A stretch of DNA of 64,000 bases from Comamonadaceae bacterium (GCA_947478725.1 CANJWZ010000016.1:18532-82531), one strand, 5' to 3'; shown: positions 43,305 to 51,820, counted from the first letter of the stretch. Translations and numbers: made by a program. The notes: generated by a model not told the origin, from the letters alone.

Positions 43305-43322
43305 TGTAAATATAAATTGACA
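43305..43322 (+). promoter_or_regulatory. PpsR/CrtJ binding site 1 upstream of bchG
   Basis: TGTAAATATAAATTGACA, a perfect TGT-N12-ACA match. Its right half contains the bchG -35 (TTGACA, 43317-43322). Confidence 0.85.
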
Positions 43323-43345
43323 CAAGCAAATGTCAATTAAATAAT
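43317..43345 (+). promoter_or_regulatory. bchG promoter (sigma70-like, leaderless)
   Basis: TTGACA, a 17-bp spacer, then AATAAT (43340-43345; 5 of 6 to TATAAT). The predicted transcription start 7 bases later is 43352, the A of the bchG ATG. It is bracketed by the two PpsR sites. Confidence 0.7.
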
Positions 43346-43348
43346 ACA
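43331..43348 (+). promoter_or_regulatory. PpsR/CrtJ binding site 2 upstream of bchG
   Basis: TGTCAATTAAATAATACA, a second perfect TGT-N12-ACA match, 8 bp after site 1, covering the -10 and ending 3 bp before the bchG start codon. Tandem sites 8 bp apart are the classical CrtJ arrangement for cooperative binding. Confidence 0.85.
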
Positions 43349-43351
43349 CGC

Positions 43352-44251
43352 ATGCTCACTTTGGCCCCGCGCCCGTCCTTTGCAACAGTCACAGAACTGT
43401 TCAAACCCATCACCTGGTTCCCGCCGATGTGGGCGTTTGCTTGCGGCGTGGTTGCCTCTGGCGTGGCCATGCAGGGCAAATGGTTGCTGGCGGTGGTGGG
43501 TGTGGCGCTGGCAGGACCCTTTGTGTGTGCCACCAGTCAGGCCGTCAATGACTGGTATGACCGTCACGTCGATGCCATCAATGAGCCGATGCGGCCGATT
43601 CCTTCGGGACGTATGCCCGGCCAATGGGGGTTTTATATCGCCGTGCTGTGGACGCTGATCTCCATGCTGGTGGCTACAGTGCTCGGTTTTTGGGGCTTTT
43701 GCGCAGCAGTAGTGGGCTTGCTGCTGGCCTGGGCCTACAGTGCTCCGCCGATTCGCCTGAAAGAAAACGGCTGGTGGGGCAATGCGGCCTGCGGCTTCAG
43801 TTACGAGGGCATTGCCTGGGCAACCGGCGCTGCGGTAATGGCCGGTGGCGTGATGCCCGACAGTCGCTCGCTCGCGCTCGCCTTGCTCTACAGCATTGGC
43901 ACCCACGGCATCATGACGCTGAACGACTTCAAGGCGGTTGACGGTGACCGGCAAATGGGCGTGCGGTCGCTGCCGGTCCAGCTGGGCGTGCAAAACGCGG
44001 CTCGCGTGGCTTGCGGCGTGATGATCGCGTCGCAATTGGTGGTCGTGGGCTTGCTGCTGATCTGGGGCAAGCCGGTACACGCTGCCTGGATCGCGGGATT
44101 GATGGCGGCACAACTGATCATGATGCGTCGGTTTTTGGCCAGTGTGACAGAGCGCGCCCTGTGGTACAGCGGCTTTGGCGTGCCCCTGTTCGTGGCCGGC
44201 ATGATGGTCAGCGCCTTTGCGCTGCGCGGCTTGATCGAAGCTGGCATGTGA
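43352..44251 (+). CDS. bchG: Bacteriochlorophyll synthase (bacteriochlorophyllide prenyltransferase)
   Basis: A 299-residue UbiA-family prenyltransferase that attaches geranylgeranyl (or phytyl) to bacteriochlorophyllide a. It has about eight membrane segments, the first Asp-rich motif NDWYDRHVDAINEP (about residues 67-80) and the second in LNDFKAVDGDRQMGV, with KPITWFPPMWAFACGVV at the start. The chlorophyll synthase ChlG is similar, but the cluster context fixes BchG. ATG 43352 gives the family N-terminus although no ribosome-binding site precedes it, consistent with a leaderless mRNA. bchP follows. Confidence 0.95.
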   Translation: MLTLAPRPSFATVTELFKPITWFPPMWAFACGVVASGVAMQGKWLLAVVGVALAGPFVCATSQAVNDWYDRHVDAINEPMRPIPSGRMPGQWGFYIAVLWTLISMLVATVLGFWGFCAAVVGLLLAWAYSAPPIRLKENGWWGNAACGFSYEGIAWATGAAVMAGGVMPDSRSLALALLYSIGTHGIMTLNDFKAVDGDRQMGVRSLPVQLGVQNAARVACGVMIASQLVVVGLLLIWGKPVHAAWIAGLMAAQLIMMRRFLASVTERALWYSGFGVPLFVAGMMVSAFALRGLIEAGM

Positions 44252-44279
44252 TTGATTTGATTTTTAAAAGGTGAACAAC

Positions 44280-45509
44280 ATGAGTCCTAACAACACTTTT
44301 GGCGAAACATTTGATGTGGTGGTGGTCGGTGGTGGCCCCGCAGGTGCAACTGCAGCGCATGAGTTAGCCCAGCGTGGGCGGTCTGTGTTGCTGCTGGACC
44401 GTGCAGGTCGCGTCAAGCCCTGCGGCGGCGCGATTCCGCCGCGCCTGATCAAAGACTTTGCCATCCCAGACAAGCTGCTGGTGGCCCGCGCCACATCGGC
44501 ACGCATGGTGTCGCCCAGCAACAACAAGGTGGACATCCCCATCGACAACGGCTTTGTCGGCATGGTCAACCGGGAAGAGTTTGACGAATGGCTGCGCGAG
44601 CGCGCTGCCGACAGTGGTGCAGTGCGCCGCATTGGCACGTTTGAGCGCATTGAACGCGACCCCGACGGCATGGCGGTGGTGCATTTTGAAGCCCGTGACC
44701 ATGCGCAAAAATCCGGTGCCAAGGCGGGTGTTTATGCGGCACGGGTGCGCGCCCGAAGCATCATCGGCGCAGACGGTGCGCGGTCTGAAGTCGCCCGCCA
44801 AACCGTGCCCGGTGCAAGCCACCCCAAATGCGTTTTTGCTTATCACGAAATCGTGCGCGCCCCCGAGGTCAAACCGGCCGGCTATAGCGATTCGCGTTGC
44901 GATGTTTATTACCAGGGCAAGCTGTCGCCTGATTTCTACGGCTGGGTGTTCCCGCACGGCGACACGCTGAGCATTGGCACAGGCAGCGCTGACAAAGGCT
45001 TTTCATTGCGCGGTGCAGTCGGTCAGCTGCGCCAGATTTCCGGTTTGGAAAACGCCGAAGTCTTGCGTCGTGAAGGCGCGCCGCTGCCCATGAAGCCCCT
45101 CAAGCGCTGGGACAACGGCCGTGATGTGGTGCTTGCAGGCGATGCCGCAGGTGTGGTCGCACCGGCATCGGGCGAAGGCATTTACTACGGCATGTACGGC
45201 GGCCAGCTGGCAGCGCAGTCGGTGCATGAACTGCTGGAGACCGGTGATGTGAGCGTCTTGAAGCTGGCGCGTAAACGCTTCATGAAAGAGCACGGCCTGG
45301 TGTTCGGCGTTTTGGGCATCATGCAGTGGTTCTGGTACGGCAGTGAAAAACGCCGCGAGCGCTTCGTCAAGATCTGCGAAGACCGCGACGTGCAGCAACT
45401 GACTTTTGAGTCTTACATGAACAAAAAACTGGTGCGCAAAAAACCCATGGCCCATGTGCGTATTTTCATCAAGGACATGGGTCACTTACTTGGTTTGGCC
45501 AAGGTTTGA
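44280..45509 (+). CDS. bchP: Geranylgeranyl reductase
   Basis: A 409-residue FAD-dependent reductase that saturates the geranylgeranyl tail of bacteriochlorophyll to phytyl. The dinucleotide fold FDVVVVGGGPAGATAAHELA (about residues 11-30), KPCGGAIPPRLIKDFAI, ADGARSEVARQT and LAGDAAGVVAPASGEGIYYG are all family-typical. ATG 44280 has a spaced AAAAGG ribosome-binding site. It is cotranscribed with bchG (28-bp gap) and overlaps or adjoins the small membrane gene that follows. Confidence 0.95.
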   Translation: MSPNNTFGETFDVVVVGGGPAGATAAHELAQRGRSVLLLDRAGRVKPCGGAIPPRLIKDFAIPDKLLVARATSARMVSPSNNKVDIPIDNGFVGMVNREEFDEWLRERAADSGAVRRIGTFERIERDPDGMAVVHFEARDHAQKSGAKAGVYAARVRARSIIGADGARSEVARQTVPGASHPKCVFAYHEIVRAPEVKPAGYSDSRCDVYYQGKLSPDFYGWVFPHGDTLSIGTGSADKGFSLRGAVGQLRQISGLENAEVLRREGAPLPMKPLKRWDNGRDVVLAGDAAGVVAPASGEGIYYGMYGGQLAAQSVHELLETGDVSVLKLARKRFMKEHGLVFGVLGIMQWFWYGSEKRRERFVKICEDRDVQQLTFESYMNKKLVRKKPMAHVRIFIKDMGHLLGLAKV

Positions 45510-45517
45510 CGGCCTTG

Positions 45518-45811
45518 ATGCTGGCATGGCTAGAACCGTGGGTCGTGGGCGGCGGGCTGATCGACACGATTATTGTTGTCACGTTGCTGGAAGTCGCCGC
45601 ATTGCTGGCCTACCACCACCAAACAAAACGCGGCTTGGCGCCGCGTGATTATTTGCTCAATGTTGCATCAGGCATGTGCCTGATGTTGGCGTTGCGTTGC
45701 GCCATGCTGGGTAACAGCTGGTACCTGATTGCTGCGCTGCTGACCGGAGCGGGTGCCGCGCACACTGCTGACATCGCCTGGCGGCTAAAGCAGCGTACGC
45801 AAAACCGCTAA
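45518..45811 (+). CDS. Small membrane protein downstream of bchP
   Basis: A 97-residue protein with about three hydrophobic segments (GLIDTIIVVTLLEVAALLAY, LLNVASGMCLMLALRCAML and WYLIAALLTGAGAA). A TTG at 45506 overlapping the bchP stop is an alternative start that adds four residues; ATG 45518 has AAGG upstream. I do not recognise the family. Its place directly after bchP, in the same operon, makes a link to pigment synthesis or the photosynthetic membrane likely. Confidence 0.65.
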   Translation: MLAWLEPWVVGGGLIDTIIVVTLLEVAALLAYHHQTKRGLAPRDYLLNVASGMCLMLALRCAMLGNSWYLIAALLTGAGAAHTADIAWRLKQRTQNR

Positions 45812-45812
45812 A

Positions 45813-46130
45813 TCAGCCTGCCTTCTTCACGTAAGAAGAGCACCAGCCCTTGGCGGCAACCTGTTTGCCAGCAAACAAGGGGCATGCGCCAGCCGCTTCT
45901 TTTGGCTTGCCAGCGTACAACTGGCAGTTGGCGCAGTTTTGCTCTTTGGTGTGTTTTGGATATTTCTTCGCATCAACCTTGGTGGTGTCTGCGGCATAAC
46001 CCAGGGCAGCAGCGGTAGGGTCTTTTGCGTCGACCATGGCAGGCGCTTGAGCCATTGCCTGGGTGGCTGCCAGCACCGATGTACCGGCTGCAACTTGCAT
46101 GAAAAATACACGACGTGTGGTGTTGTTCAT
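45813..46130 (-). CDS. High-potential iron-sulfur protein (HiPIP)
   Basis: A 105-residue precursor of a periplasmic 4Fe4S electron carrier. The N-terminus has a twin-arginine signal (NTTRRVFFMQVA, cleavage near AMA-QA), as expected for export of a folded cluster protein. Four cysteines bind the cluster: Cys66 and Cys69 (NCANC), Cys83 (GACPLF) and Cys97 (GWCSSY). In Rhodoferax and Rubrivivax HiPIP donates electrons to the reaction-centre cytochrome. It is convergent with the bchG operon, with a 1-bp gap. Confidence 0.95.
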   Translation of the reverse strand: MNNTTRRVFFMQVAAGTSVLAATQAMAQAPAMVDAKDPTAAALGYAADTTKVDAKKYPKHTKEQNCANCQLYAGKPKEAAGACPLFAGKQVAAKGWCSSYVKKAG

Positions 46131-46308
46131 TGGAATCTCGTTTTAAAAAGTGGGGGTGGGGATGAATTGCTAGCGGGCGAATGTTGCCACATAAATACCA
46201 GAGCGTCTATTTTCCAGACGATTAGCAGCGCTGTTTTGTCGGTTTTAAGCTATTTCGGCCGACGATAGCGGTCATTTCTGGAGCTTTGGGGGATTTCACC
46301 TGACAAAC

Positions 46309-46360
46309 AAGCCTCTAGGCCAATAGAAACCTTGGCCAGCAGCTATTAAAAAAATAGCAT
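46309..46360 (-). repeat. Dispersed intergenic repeat, copy C
   Basis: Read on the minus strand: ATGCTATTTTTTTAATAGCT, variable bases, then CTATTGGCCTAGAGGCTT, closest to copies A and B. It lies between HiPIP and the GntR regulator gene. Copies B and C, in the same orientation, flank the whole photosynthesis segment. Confidence 0.75.
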
Positions 46361-46368
46361 GAAAACAC

Positions 46369-47097
46369 TCACCGAGCCAGCACCTCTTTGGGCAGATTCA
46401 CAATAAAGTCCGTCAGCCCCTTCGCGTCGCTGGCCGGGCGCATGTGGGCCAGCATGGCTTGGGCAGCTGCTTCGCCATCGCTTTTGTTGAAAGCCGCGAC
46501 GATGTGGCTGTGCTGCTCAAACGACGCCTTGACCTGCCCCAGCGCGCCGAAGGCATGGCGGCGGTAATAGCCGGTGCGGGCGCGCATGCGCAGCACTTCC
46601 TGGCGCAGATAGGGGTTGCGGCTGGCGCGGTAAATCAGTTCGTGAAATTGCAGGTTGCTGTGCTGCCAGCCGGCCATGTCGTCGGCCTCGGCCACCGCGC
46701 GGCTGTTGGCGTGGTGGCTGGCGATGGCCTGGCGCTCTTCAGGCGTCATGCGCTGGCAGGCCAGGCGCACGGCCACGCCTTCCAGTTCGGCCAGCAGCTC
46801 CCACAGTTGCAGCAGTTGCTGCAAATCCATTTTGGCCACCACCATGCCGCCGCGTGGCAGGCTGGTCAGCAGACCTTGGGCTTGCAGCAGGATCAGCGCC
46901 TCGCGTATCGGCGTGCGGGACACCTTGTATTGGCTGGCCAATTGAGCCTCGTCAATCGGGTCGCCCGGCAGCAGCGCACCGTTTTTGATGGCGGTTTCAA
47001 TCTCCAGGCGGATCTTGTCGCTGGCTTTGGTGAACTTGGTAGCCGCTGCGGGCTTGGCCACCGCTTTGACTGTTTTCTTTGCAGGCGTCATAAACAT
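46369..47097 (-). CDS. GntR-family (FCD) transcriptional regulator
   Basis: A 242-residue regulator. After an Ala/Lys-rich N-terminus comes a winged helix-turn-helix (about 25-90: KIRLEIETAIKNGALLPGDP, VSRTPIREALILLQAQGL, LPRGGMVVAKM). A C-terminal FCD domain follows, with HSNLQFHELIYRASRNPYLR and FEQHSHIVAAF, whose histidines usually bind metal. FCD regulators respond to organic acids. It is divergent from the CoA-transferase operon and probably controls it. ATG 47097 (or 47091) is chosen; the open frame further upstream overlaps the divergent gene and is not family-like. Confidence 0.88.
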   Translation of the reverse strand: MFMTPAKKTVKAVAKPAAATKFTKASDKIRLEIETAIKNGALLPGDPIDEAQLASQYKVSRTPIREALILLQAQGLLTSLPRGGMVVAKMDLQQLLQLWELLAELEGVAVRLACQRMTPEERQAIASHHANSRAVAEADDMAGWQHSNLQFHELIYRASRNPYLRQEVLRMRARTGYYRRHAFGALGQVKASFEQHSHIVAAFNKSDGEAAAQAMLAHMRPASDAKGLTDFIVNLPKEVLAR

Positions 47098-47179
47098 GGG
47101 TTTCCCAGGTTGCTCTGTATGTTTTATTGTTGTATATTTATATTTATAAGATTTTAACAAATACACGTCAATCCCTCTT
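47098..47179. promoter_or_regulatory. Divergent promoter region, GntR gene / CoA-transferase operon
   Basis: 82 bp, very A/T-rich in the middle (GTATATTTATATTTATAAG at 47131-47149). It must carry both promoters. The 11-mer GTATATTTATA recurs in the divergent region at 62124-62134, so it is a candidate shared element. Confidence 0.35.
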
Positions 47180-48376
47180 ATGCCCAAAATCCAAGCCTCC
47201 AGCGCTCTGGCCCGATTTCGCGTTCTCGACCTGTCGCGCGTGCGCGCTGGCCCCAACTGCGTGCGCATGCTGACCGACTTTGGTGCGGACGTGGTTCGCA
47301 TCGAGCCGCCGCCCGGCATTGACCCGAATGAGGCCATGTTTGCCGCCAACCGCAAAGGTGGGGATTTTCAAAACATCAACCGCAACAAGCGGTCCATGAC
47401 CCTGAACCTGAAAAAACCCGGCGCTCGCGACCTGCTGATGCGCCTGGTAAAAGATGCCGATGTGCTGGTTGAAAACTGGCGGCCCGACGTTAAAACCAAT
47501 CTGGGGCTTGACTACGAATCGTTGGCAGCCGTGAATCCGCGCATCATTTTGGCCAGCATTTCAGGCTTTGGGCAAGACGGCCCGCTGGCAGGCCGCCCCG
47601 GGTTTGACCAGATCGTGCAGGGCATGGGCGGGCTGATGTCGGTCACGGGCTTGCCGGGACAAGGCCCCGTGCGCGCCGGGCTGGCAGTCGCTGACATGAG
47701 TGCTGGCCTGTACGCTGCGCTGGGTATTTTGACGGCTCTGCTGGAGCGCGAAGTCTCTGGCGTTGGCCAGTGGGTGCATGCATCGCTTCTGCATTCGCAA
47801 ATCGCCATGATGGACTTTCAGGTGGCGCGCTATTTGAACGACAACGACTTGCCGGTTCAGGTCGGCAATGACCACCCGACCAGCAGCCCGATGGGTTTGT
47901 TTGAAGCCGCCGATGGCGTGTTCAACCTGGGTGCATCGGGTGAAGGCAACTGGGTGCGCCTGTGCAAGCTGCTGTATCGGCCCGAGTGGCTGCAAGACGA
48001 AGAATTCAAGACCGAACCGCTACGCGTCAAGCACCGCGAGCGCCTCACGCCTTTGCTGGCTGATATTTTTAAAACCCAAAGCGTGCAGCATTGGGTCAAG
48101 CTGCTCAACGATGCGGGCGTACCCGCTGGCCCGGTGTACACCGTCCCTCAGGTGTTTGAAGACGAGCAGGTCAAGCACCTGGCCGTGACGACGTCGCTGG
48201 TCACTGACTTTGGCAAGGAAATGCACTACATCAACCAGCCCGTGGTGCTGCAGCGCACACCGGCAACCGTGGTGGCGCAGGCACCAGGTTGGGGCCAGCA
48301 CACCGATGAGGTGCTGGCTGAAGCGGGTTATTCCGAAGCTGACATTGCACAGTTTCATTCGGACGGAGTGGTTTAA
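47180..48376 (+). CDS. Class III CoA-transferase (CaiB/BaiF family)
   Basis: A 398-residue enzyme that moves CoA between carboxylic acids through an aspartyl-CoA intermediate. Blocks: FRVLDLSRVRAGPNC, FGADVVRIEPP, NRNKRSMTLNLKKPGARDLL, DVLVENWRPDVK, the region ISGFGQDGPLAGRPGFDQIV with MGGLMSVTG, and VADMSAGLYAALGIL (catalytic Asp in VADMSAG). It heads the operon and probably activates the substrate acid. The crotonase gene follows after 3 bp. Donor and acceptor acids are unknown. Confidence 0.9.
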   Translation: MPKIQASSALARFRVLDLSRVRAGPNCVRMLTDFGADVVRIEPPPGIDPNEAMFAANRKGGDFQNINRNKRSMTLNLKKPGARDLLMRLVKDADVLVENWRPDVKTNLGLDYESLAAVNPRIILASISGFGQDGPLAGRPGFDQIVQGMGGLMSVTGLPGQGPVRAGLAVADMSAGLYAALGILTALLEREVSGVGQWVHASLLHSQIAMMDFQVARYLNDNDLPVQVGNDHPTSSPMGLFEAADGVFNLGASGEGNWVRLCKLLYRPEWLQDEEFKTEPLRVKHRERLTPLLADIFKTQSVQHWVKLLNDAGVPAGPVYTVPQVFEDEQVKHLAVTTSLVTDFGKEMHYINQPVVLQRTPATVVAQAPGWGQHTDEVLAEAGYSEADIAQFHSDGVV

Positions 48377-48379
48377 AGC

Positions 48380-49156
48380 ATGGCTGATGTGACCCACTAT
48401 GTTCAAAGCCACGTGGCAACGATCACGCTGTCTAACCCTGGCCGCTACAACGCCATGTCGCTGGCGATGTGGGCTCAATTGGCCGACACGCTGGATCTTT
48501 TGAGCCATGATGGCGCGGTGCGCGCTGTTATTTTGCGGGGCGATGGCGACAAGGCTTTTGTGTCGGGCGCAGACATCAGCGAGTTTGAGACCCAGCGCAA
48601 TGACCCGGCCAATGTTGCCGCCTACGACGTCGCGGTTGACCGTGCGCAAACGACACTGGCGCAGTTCCCCCGCCCAGTGATTGCGGCCATCAGCGGTATT
48701 TGTTATGGCGGCGGCTTGGGCCTAGCCATGGCTTGTGACATGCGCTACGCCGCGCCGAACGCACGCTTTCGCATGCCCGCGGCACGTCTGGGCCTGGGCT
48801 ATGCGCTCAAGGGTATGAAGCGGCTGGTCGACGTACTGGGTATGGCGCGCGCCAGCGAGGTGTTTTACACCGCCCGCGTTCTGGACGCTGCTGCGGCAGA
48901 ACGCTTTGGGGTGGTCAATTCAGTGCATGACGATGTGTTTGCCCATGCCGCGCAAACGGGTGCAGAAATTGCAAGCAATGCGCCGATGACCATCGCAACG
49001 GCCAAGCGCGCTTTCAGTACCCTGCTTTCTGGCAGTCTTGACGCTGACGTGAAGGCAGTGGACGCGCAGGTGAAAGCCTGTTTTGCCAGCAGCGACTATG
49101 CCGAAGGCCGCAAGGCGTTTGCCGAAAAGCGGGTGCCGAATTTCACGGGTCAGTGA
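48380..49156 (+). CDS. Enoyl-CoA hydratase/isomerase family protein
   Basis: A 258-residue crotonase-fold protein. The oxyanion-hole blocks are FVSGADISEF and ISGICYGGGLGLAMACD. Of the two classical catalytic glutamates, the first position (in MPAARLGLGYALKG) is alanine, whereas the second (ARASEVFYT) is kept. This suggests an isomerase, hydrolase or decarboxylase-like reaction rather than simple hydration, as in several crotonase relatives. It is tightly linked to the CoA-transferase (3 bp). Confidence 0.85.
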   Translation: MADVTHYVQSHVATITLSNPGRYNAMSLAMWAQLADTLDLLSHDGAVRAVILRGDGDKAFVSGADISEFETQRNDPANVAAYDVAVDRAQTTLAQFPRPVIAAISGICYGGGLGLAMACDMRYAAPNARFRMPAARLGLGYALKGMKRLVDVLGMARASEVFYTARVLDAAAAERFGVVNSVHDDVFAHAAQTGAEIASNAPMTIATAKRAFSTLLSGSLDADVKAVDAQVKACFASSDYAEGRKAFAEKRVPNFTGQ

Positions 49157-49200
49157 TGTGTAGATTTTGTTGTGTGTTTTTTTACCTTAACGGAGCTTGA

Positions 49201-50193
49201 ATGATGACCAAAAGCATGAACCTCTTTTCAGCGATCACAGCCGTCGTCTTGACGGCTCTCACCACCGCAGCGCACGCCATCGGGCCAGCACCTGCGCCAC
49301 TAGCCCAGCGCGAAACGCTGACCGTCGGCTTTGTCAAGGTCGGGCATCTGTCACCCATGCTCAACATTGAAGAAGAACTCAAGAAGTTCAACATCGACGT
49401 CAAGCGCGCCGAGTTTGTGCGCTATGCCGATGCACGCACTGCCCTGCTGTCCAACTCTGTCGATGTGTCTGCCGTGGGCCCCGGTGACCTGGCGATTGCT
49501 GCATCGCAAGGCAGCAAGAACCTGGTCGGCCTGACAGGTGTGGGTGGCTCACTCAAAAATCTGGTGGTCCGCAAAGGCGTGGTCATCAATGACTGGAAAG
49601 ACCTGGCTGGCAAAAAAATTGGCATTGCCCCCGGCTCTGCCGTGTGGTTTCAGTGGGCCATGACCATGATTGAAAAAGGTGTGCCCTACACCTCGTTCAC
49701 GCCCGTCAATATTCAGGGCGGCGGCACGGCCTTCTTGCAGGCATTAAAGCGTGGCGATATTGACGCCATGGTGCTGTGGGAGCCGTTTGAATCACAAGCT
49801 GTGGCCGAAGGCGACGCTTACTTTGCCAAAGGCCTTGAGTACAGCCAGGCCAAATCAGTCGGCGCCGAGCTGGGTATGCTGGCTGCCTCACGCGAGGCCA
49901 TGACCAACAAGAAGGAAGCGGTTCGCCGCTTCTTGTGGGTGTATCTGAATGCCGAAGAGCAGATGGCCAAAAACAACGACGTTTTCGCCGATGCCTATTC
50001 AAAGTACACCGGCTTGCCGATTGCGATCACCAAAGAGTCGGCCAAAATCATCAAGCTGGGCGGCGTGCTGACGAAAGAGCAGGTGCGCCTGCAGGCTGAT
50101 GCAGCATTCAAGCAAGGCATCGTTCAAAAAGATGTTGCAACCGATGCAGCTGCGTTGTATGACGACAGCATGGTGCGCGAGATCAAGCGCTAA
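49201..50193 (+). CDS. NitT/TauT-type ABC transporter substrate-binding protein
   Basis: A 330-residue periplasmic binding protein. The N-terminal signal peptide (ITAVVLTALTTAAHA, cleavage near residue 25) is followed by the SsuA/THI5-like domain: FVKVGHLSPM, SVDVSAVGPGDLAIAASQGS, WKDLAGKKIGIAPGSAVWFQ, GDIDAMVLWEPFESQAV. Such proteins bind sulfonates, nitrate or small heterocyclic or aromatic acids. It forms an importer with the next two genes. ATG 49201 has an ACGGAG ribosome-binding site. Confidence 0.88.
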   Translation: MMTKSMNLFSAITAVVLTALTTAAHAIGPAPAPLAQRETLTVGFVKVGHLSPMLNIEEELKKFNIDVKRAEFVRYADARTALLSNSVDVSAVGPGDLAIAASQGSKNLVGLTGVGGSLKNLVVRKGVVINDWKDLAGKKIGIAPGSAVWFQWAMTMIEKGVPYTSFTPVNIQGGGTAFLQALKRGDIDAMVLWEPFESQAVAEGDAYFAKGLEYSQAKSVGAELGMLAASREAMTNKKEAVRRFLWVYLNAEEQMAKNNDVFADAYSKYTGLPIAITKESAKIIKLGGVLTKEQVRLQADAAFKQGIVQKDVATDAAALYDDSMVREIKR

Positions 50194-50234
50194 GCCCAAA
50201 ACAGTCAAACCAGTCACAACCCAAAGCACGAAAC

Positions 50235-51026
50235 ATGTCAAGCTTGAAGCAACTCGTCGTTGGTGCAGTGGTGCCTGTGGCCGTGCTGGTGTTCTGGCAA
50301 ATTGCTGGCAGCCAGCCCAACATGGCTGGTATTGTGCCCACACCGCTCGCCGTGTTGGAGGGCTTCAATCAATGGGTGTTTGGCAAGCCAGGCCTGGGAC
50401 TGAACCCGTACTTGGGCACCTGGCTGTCAAACGTCCAGTACTCGGCCATGCGCGTAGCGCAGGGCTTTGCGCTGGCGACGCTGCTGGGCGTGCCGCTGGG
50501 CTTGATGATCGGGTGGAGCAAGCTGGCTTCGCAGATGTTTGACCCCTTCATTCAAGGCCTGCGGCCCATCCCCATCACCGCCTGGTTGCCGTTTTCAATT
50601 GCGCTGTTTGGCATCCGTGACATGGGTTCGATTTTTCTGATTTTTCTGGGCGGGTTTTACGCCATCGTCGTCAACACGACTCAGGGCGCGCGCGATGTGG
50701 AACGCAACCTGATGCGCGCCGCCATGATGATGGGGGCGACCCGCATGCAGCTGCTCAGGCGGGTGGTTTTCCCATCGGCCATGCCGTCCATTTTTACCGG
50801 GCTGCGCATCGGTTTGGGCATTTCGTGGACGGCCGTGATCGTGTCTGAAATGGTGGCCGTCAAGTCCGGCCTGGGTTATGTGCTGTGGGACGCGTACTAC
50901 GTGGGTCGCATGGACATCGTGCTGGCCGACATGGTGTCGATTGGCGTGATGGGCTACCTCAGTGACCGCCTGATTGTGTTCGCAGAGCAGCGGGTGCTGC
51001 GCTGGCGCATGCTTCAAAACCATTAA
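50235..51026 (+). CDS. ABC transporter permease (NitT/TauT family)
   Basis: A 263-residue permease with about six hydrophobic segments. The ATPase-contact EAA loop is recognisable in NLMRAAMMMGATRMQLLRRV, before VFPSAMPSIFTGLRIGLGIS. VAQGFALATLLGVPLGLMIG and LRPIPITAWLPFSIALFGI match SsuC/TauC permeases. It works with the binding protein upstream (41-bp gap) and the ATPase downstream (26 bp). Confidence 0.9.
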   Translation: MSSLKQLVVGAVVPVAVLVFWQIAGSQPNMAGIVPTPLAVLEGFNQWVFGKPGLGLNPYLGTWLSNVQYSAMRVAQGFALATLLGVPLGLMIGWSKLASQMFDPFIQGLRPIPITAWLPFSIALFGIRDMGSIFLIFLGGFYAIVVNTTQGARDVERNLMRAAMMMGATRMQLLRRVVFPSAMPSIFTGLRIGLGISWTAVIVSEMVAVKSGLGYVLWDAYYVGRMDIVLADMVSIGVMGYLSDRLIVFAEQRVLRWRMLQNH

Positions 51027-51052
51027 ACCTGCCCCAACATTCCCAAGCCAGC

Positions 51053-51802
51053 ATGTCCGCCATCCATATTGAAAAACTCGACAAAACGTACCCGACAGAA
51101 CCGCCGGTGCAGGCATTGGCCCAGATTGATCTGGATGTTCAAGACGGTGAATTTGTCGCGCTGCTGGGCCCGTCGGGCTGCGGCAAGTCAACGCTGCTGA
51201 ACCTGGTCGCGGGCTTTGAACAAGCCAGCGGCGGCATGCTGCGTGTGCACGGCCAGCCGGTTGACAAACCCGGGCCAGAGCGCGGCGTGGTGTTCCAGGA
51301 GGCTGCGCTTTTTCCGTGGCTCAGCGTCTGGGAAAACGTGATTTTTGGGCCCAAAACCCAAGGCCAGTCGCCCAAAGACTATGTAGAGCGCGCCAACGAC
51401 ATGCTGCGCATTGTGGGCCTGTCAGACTTTAAAAATCACCTGCCGGTCCAGCTCTCAGGCGGTATGCGCCAGCGCGTGGGCATTGCGCGCATCCTCACAC
51501 TGGGCTCCCGCGTGCTGCTGATGGACGAGCCCTTTGGCGCACTGGACGCACAAACCCGCTTGACCATGCAAGAGCTGTTGCTGTCGGTGTGGCAGCAGCT
51601 CAAGCCGACCATCGTCTTTGTCACGCATGACATTGACGAGGCGCTGTTTTTGGCAGACACCATTTATGTGATGTCGGCACGCCCCGGCCGCATCCAGGCA
51701 CGCATGACGGTGCCGCTGGCCCGACCGCGCACGATTGAAGACACCACGTCGGAAGCGTTTAACGCCATGAAGCGCGAGATTCTTCAACAAATCAGGCATT
51801 GA
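51053..51802 (+). CDS. ABC transporter ATP-binding protein (NitT/TauT family)
   Basis: A 249-residue ABC ATPase: Walker A LLGPSGCGKSTLLNLVAGFE (about residues 37-56), Q-loop VVFQEAALFPWLSVWENV, signature QLSGGMRQRVGIARIL, Walker B VLLMDEPFGALDAQTR, and switch His in FVTHDIDEALFLAD. The PWLSVWENV form is the SsuB/TauB type. It completes the importer. Confidence 0.93.
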   Translation: MSAIHIEKLDKTYPTEPPVQALAQIDLDVQDGEFVALLGPSGCGKSTLLNLVAGFEQASGGMLRVHGQPVDKPGPERGVVFQEAALFPWLSVWENVIFGPKTQGQSPKDYVERANDMLRIVGLSDFKNHLPVQLSGGMRQRVGIARILTLGSRVLLMDEPFGALDAQTRLTMQELLLSVWQQLKPTIVFVTHDIDEALFLADTIYVMSARPGRIQARMTVPLARPRTIEDTTSEAFNAMKREILQQIRH

Positions 51803-51820
51803 ATTTTCATTCGTCAACTT

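Noticed and set aside
46131..46308. PpsR site upstream of HiPIP (TGT-N12-ACC)
   Set aside because: One mismatch in a single isolated site with no partner and no promoter alignment; too weak to list.
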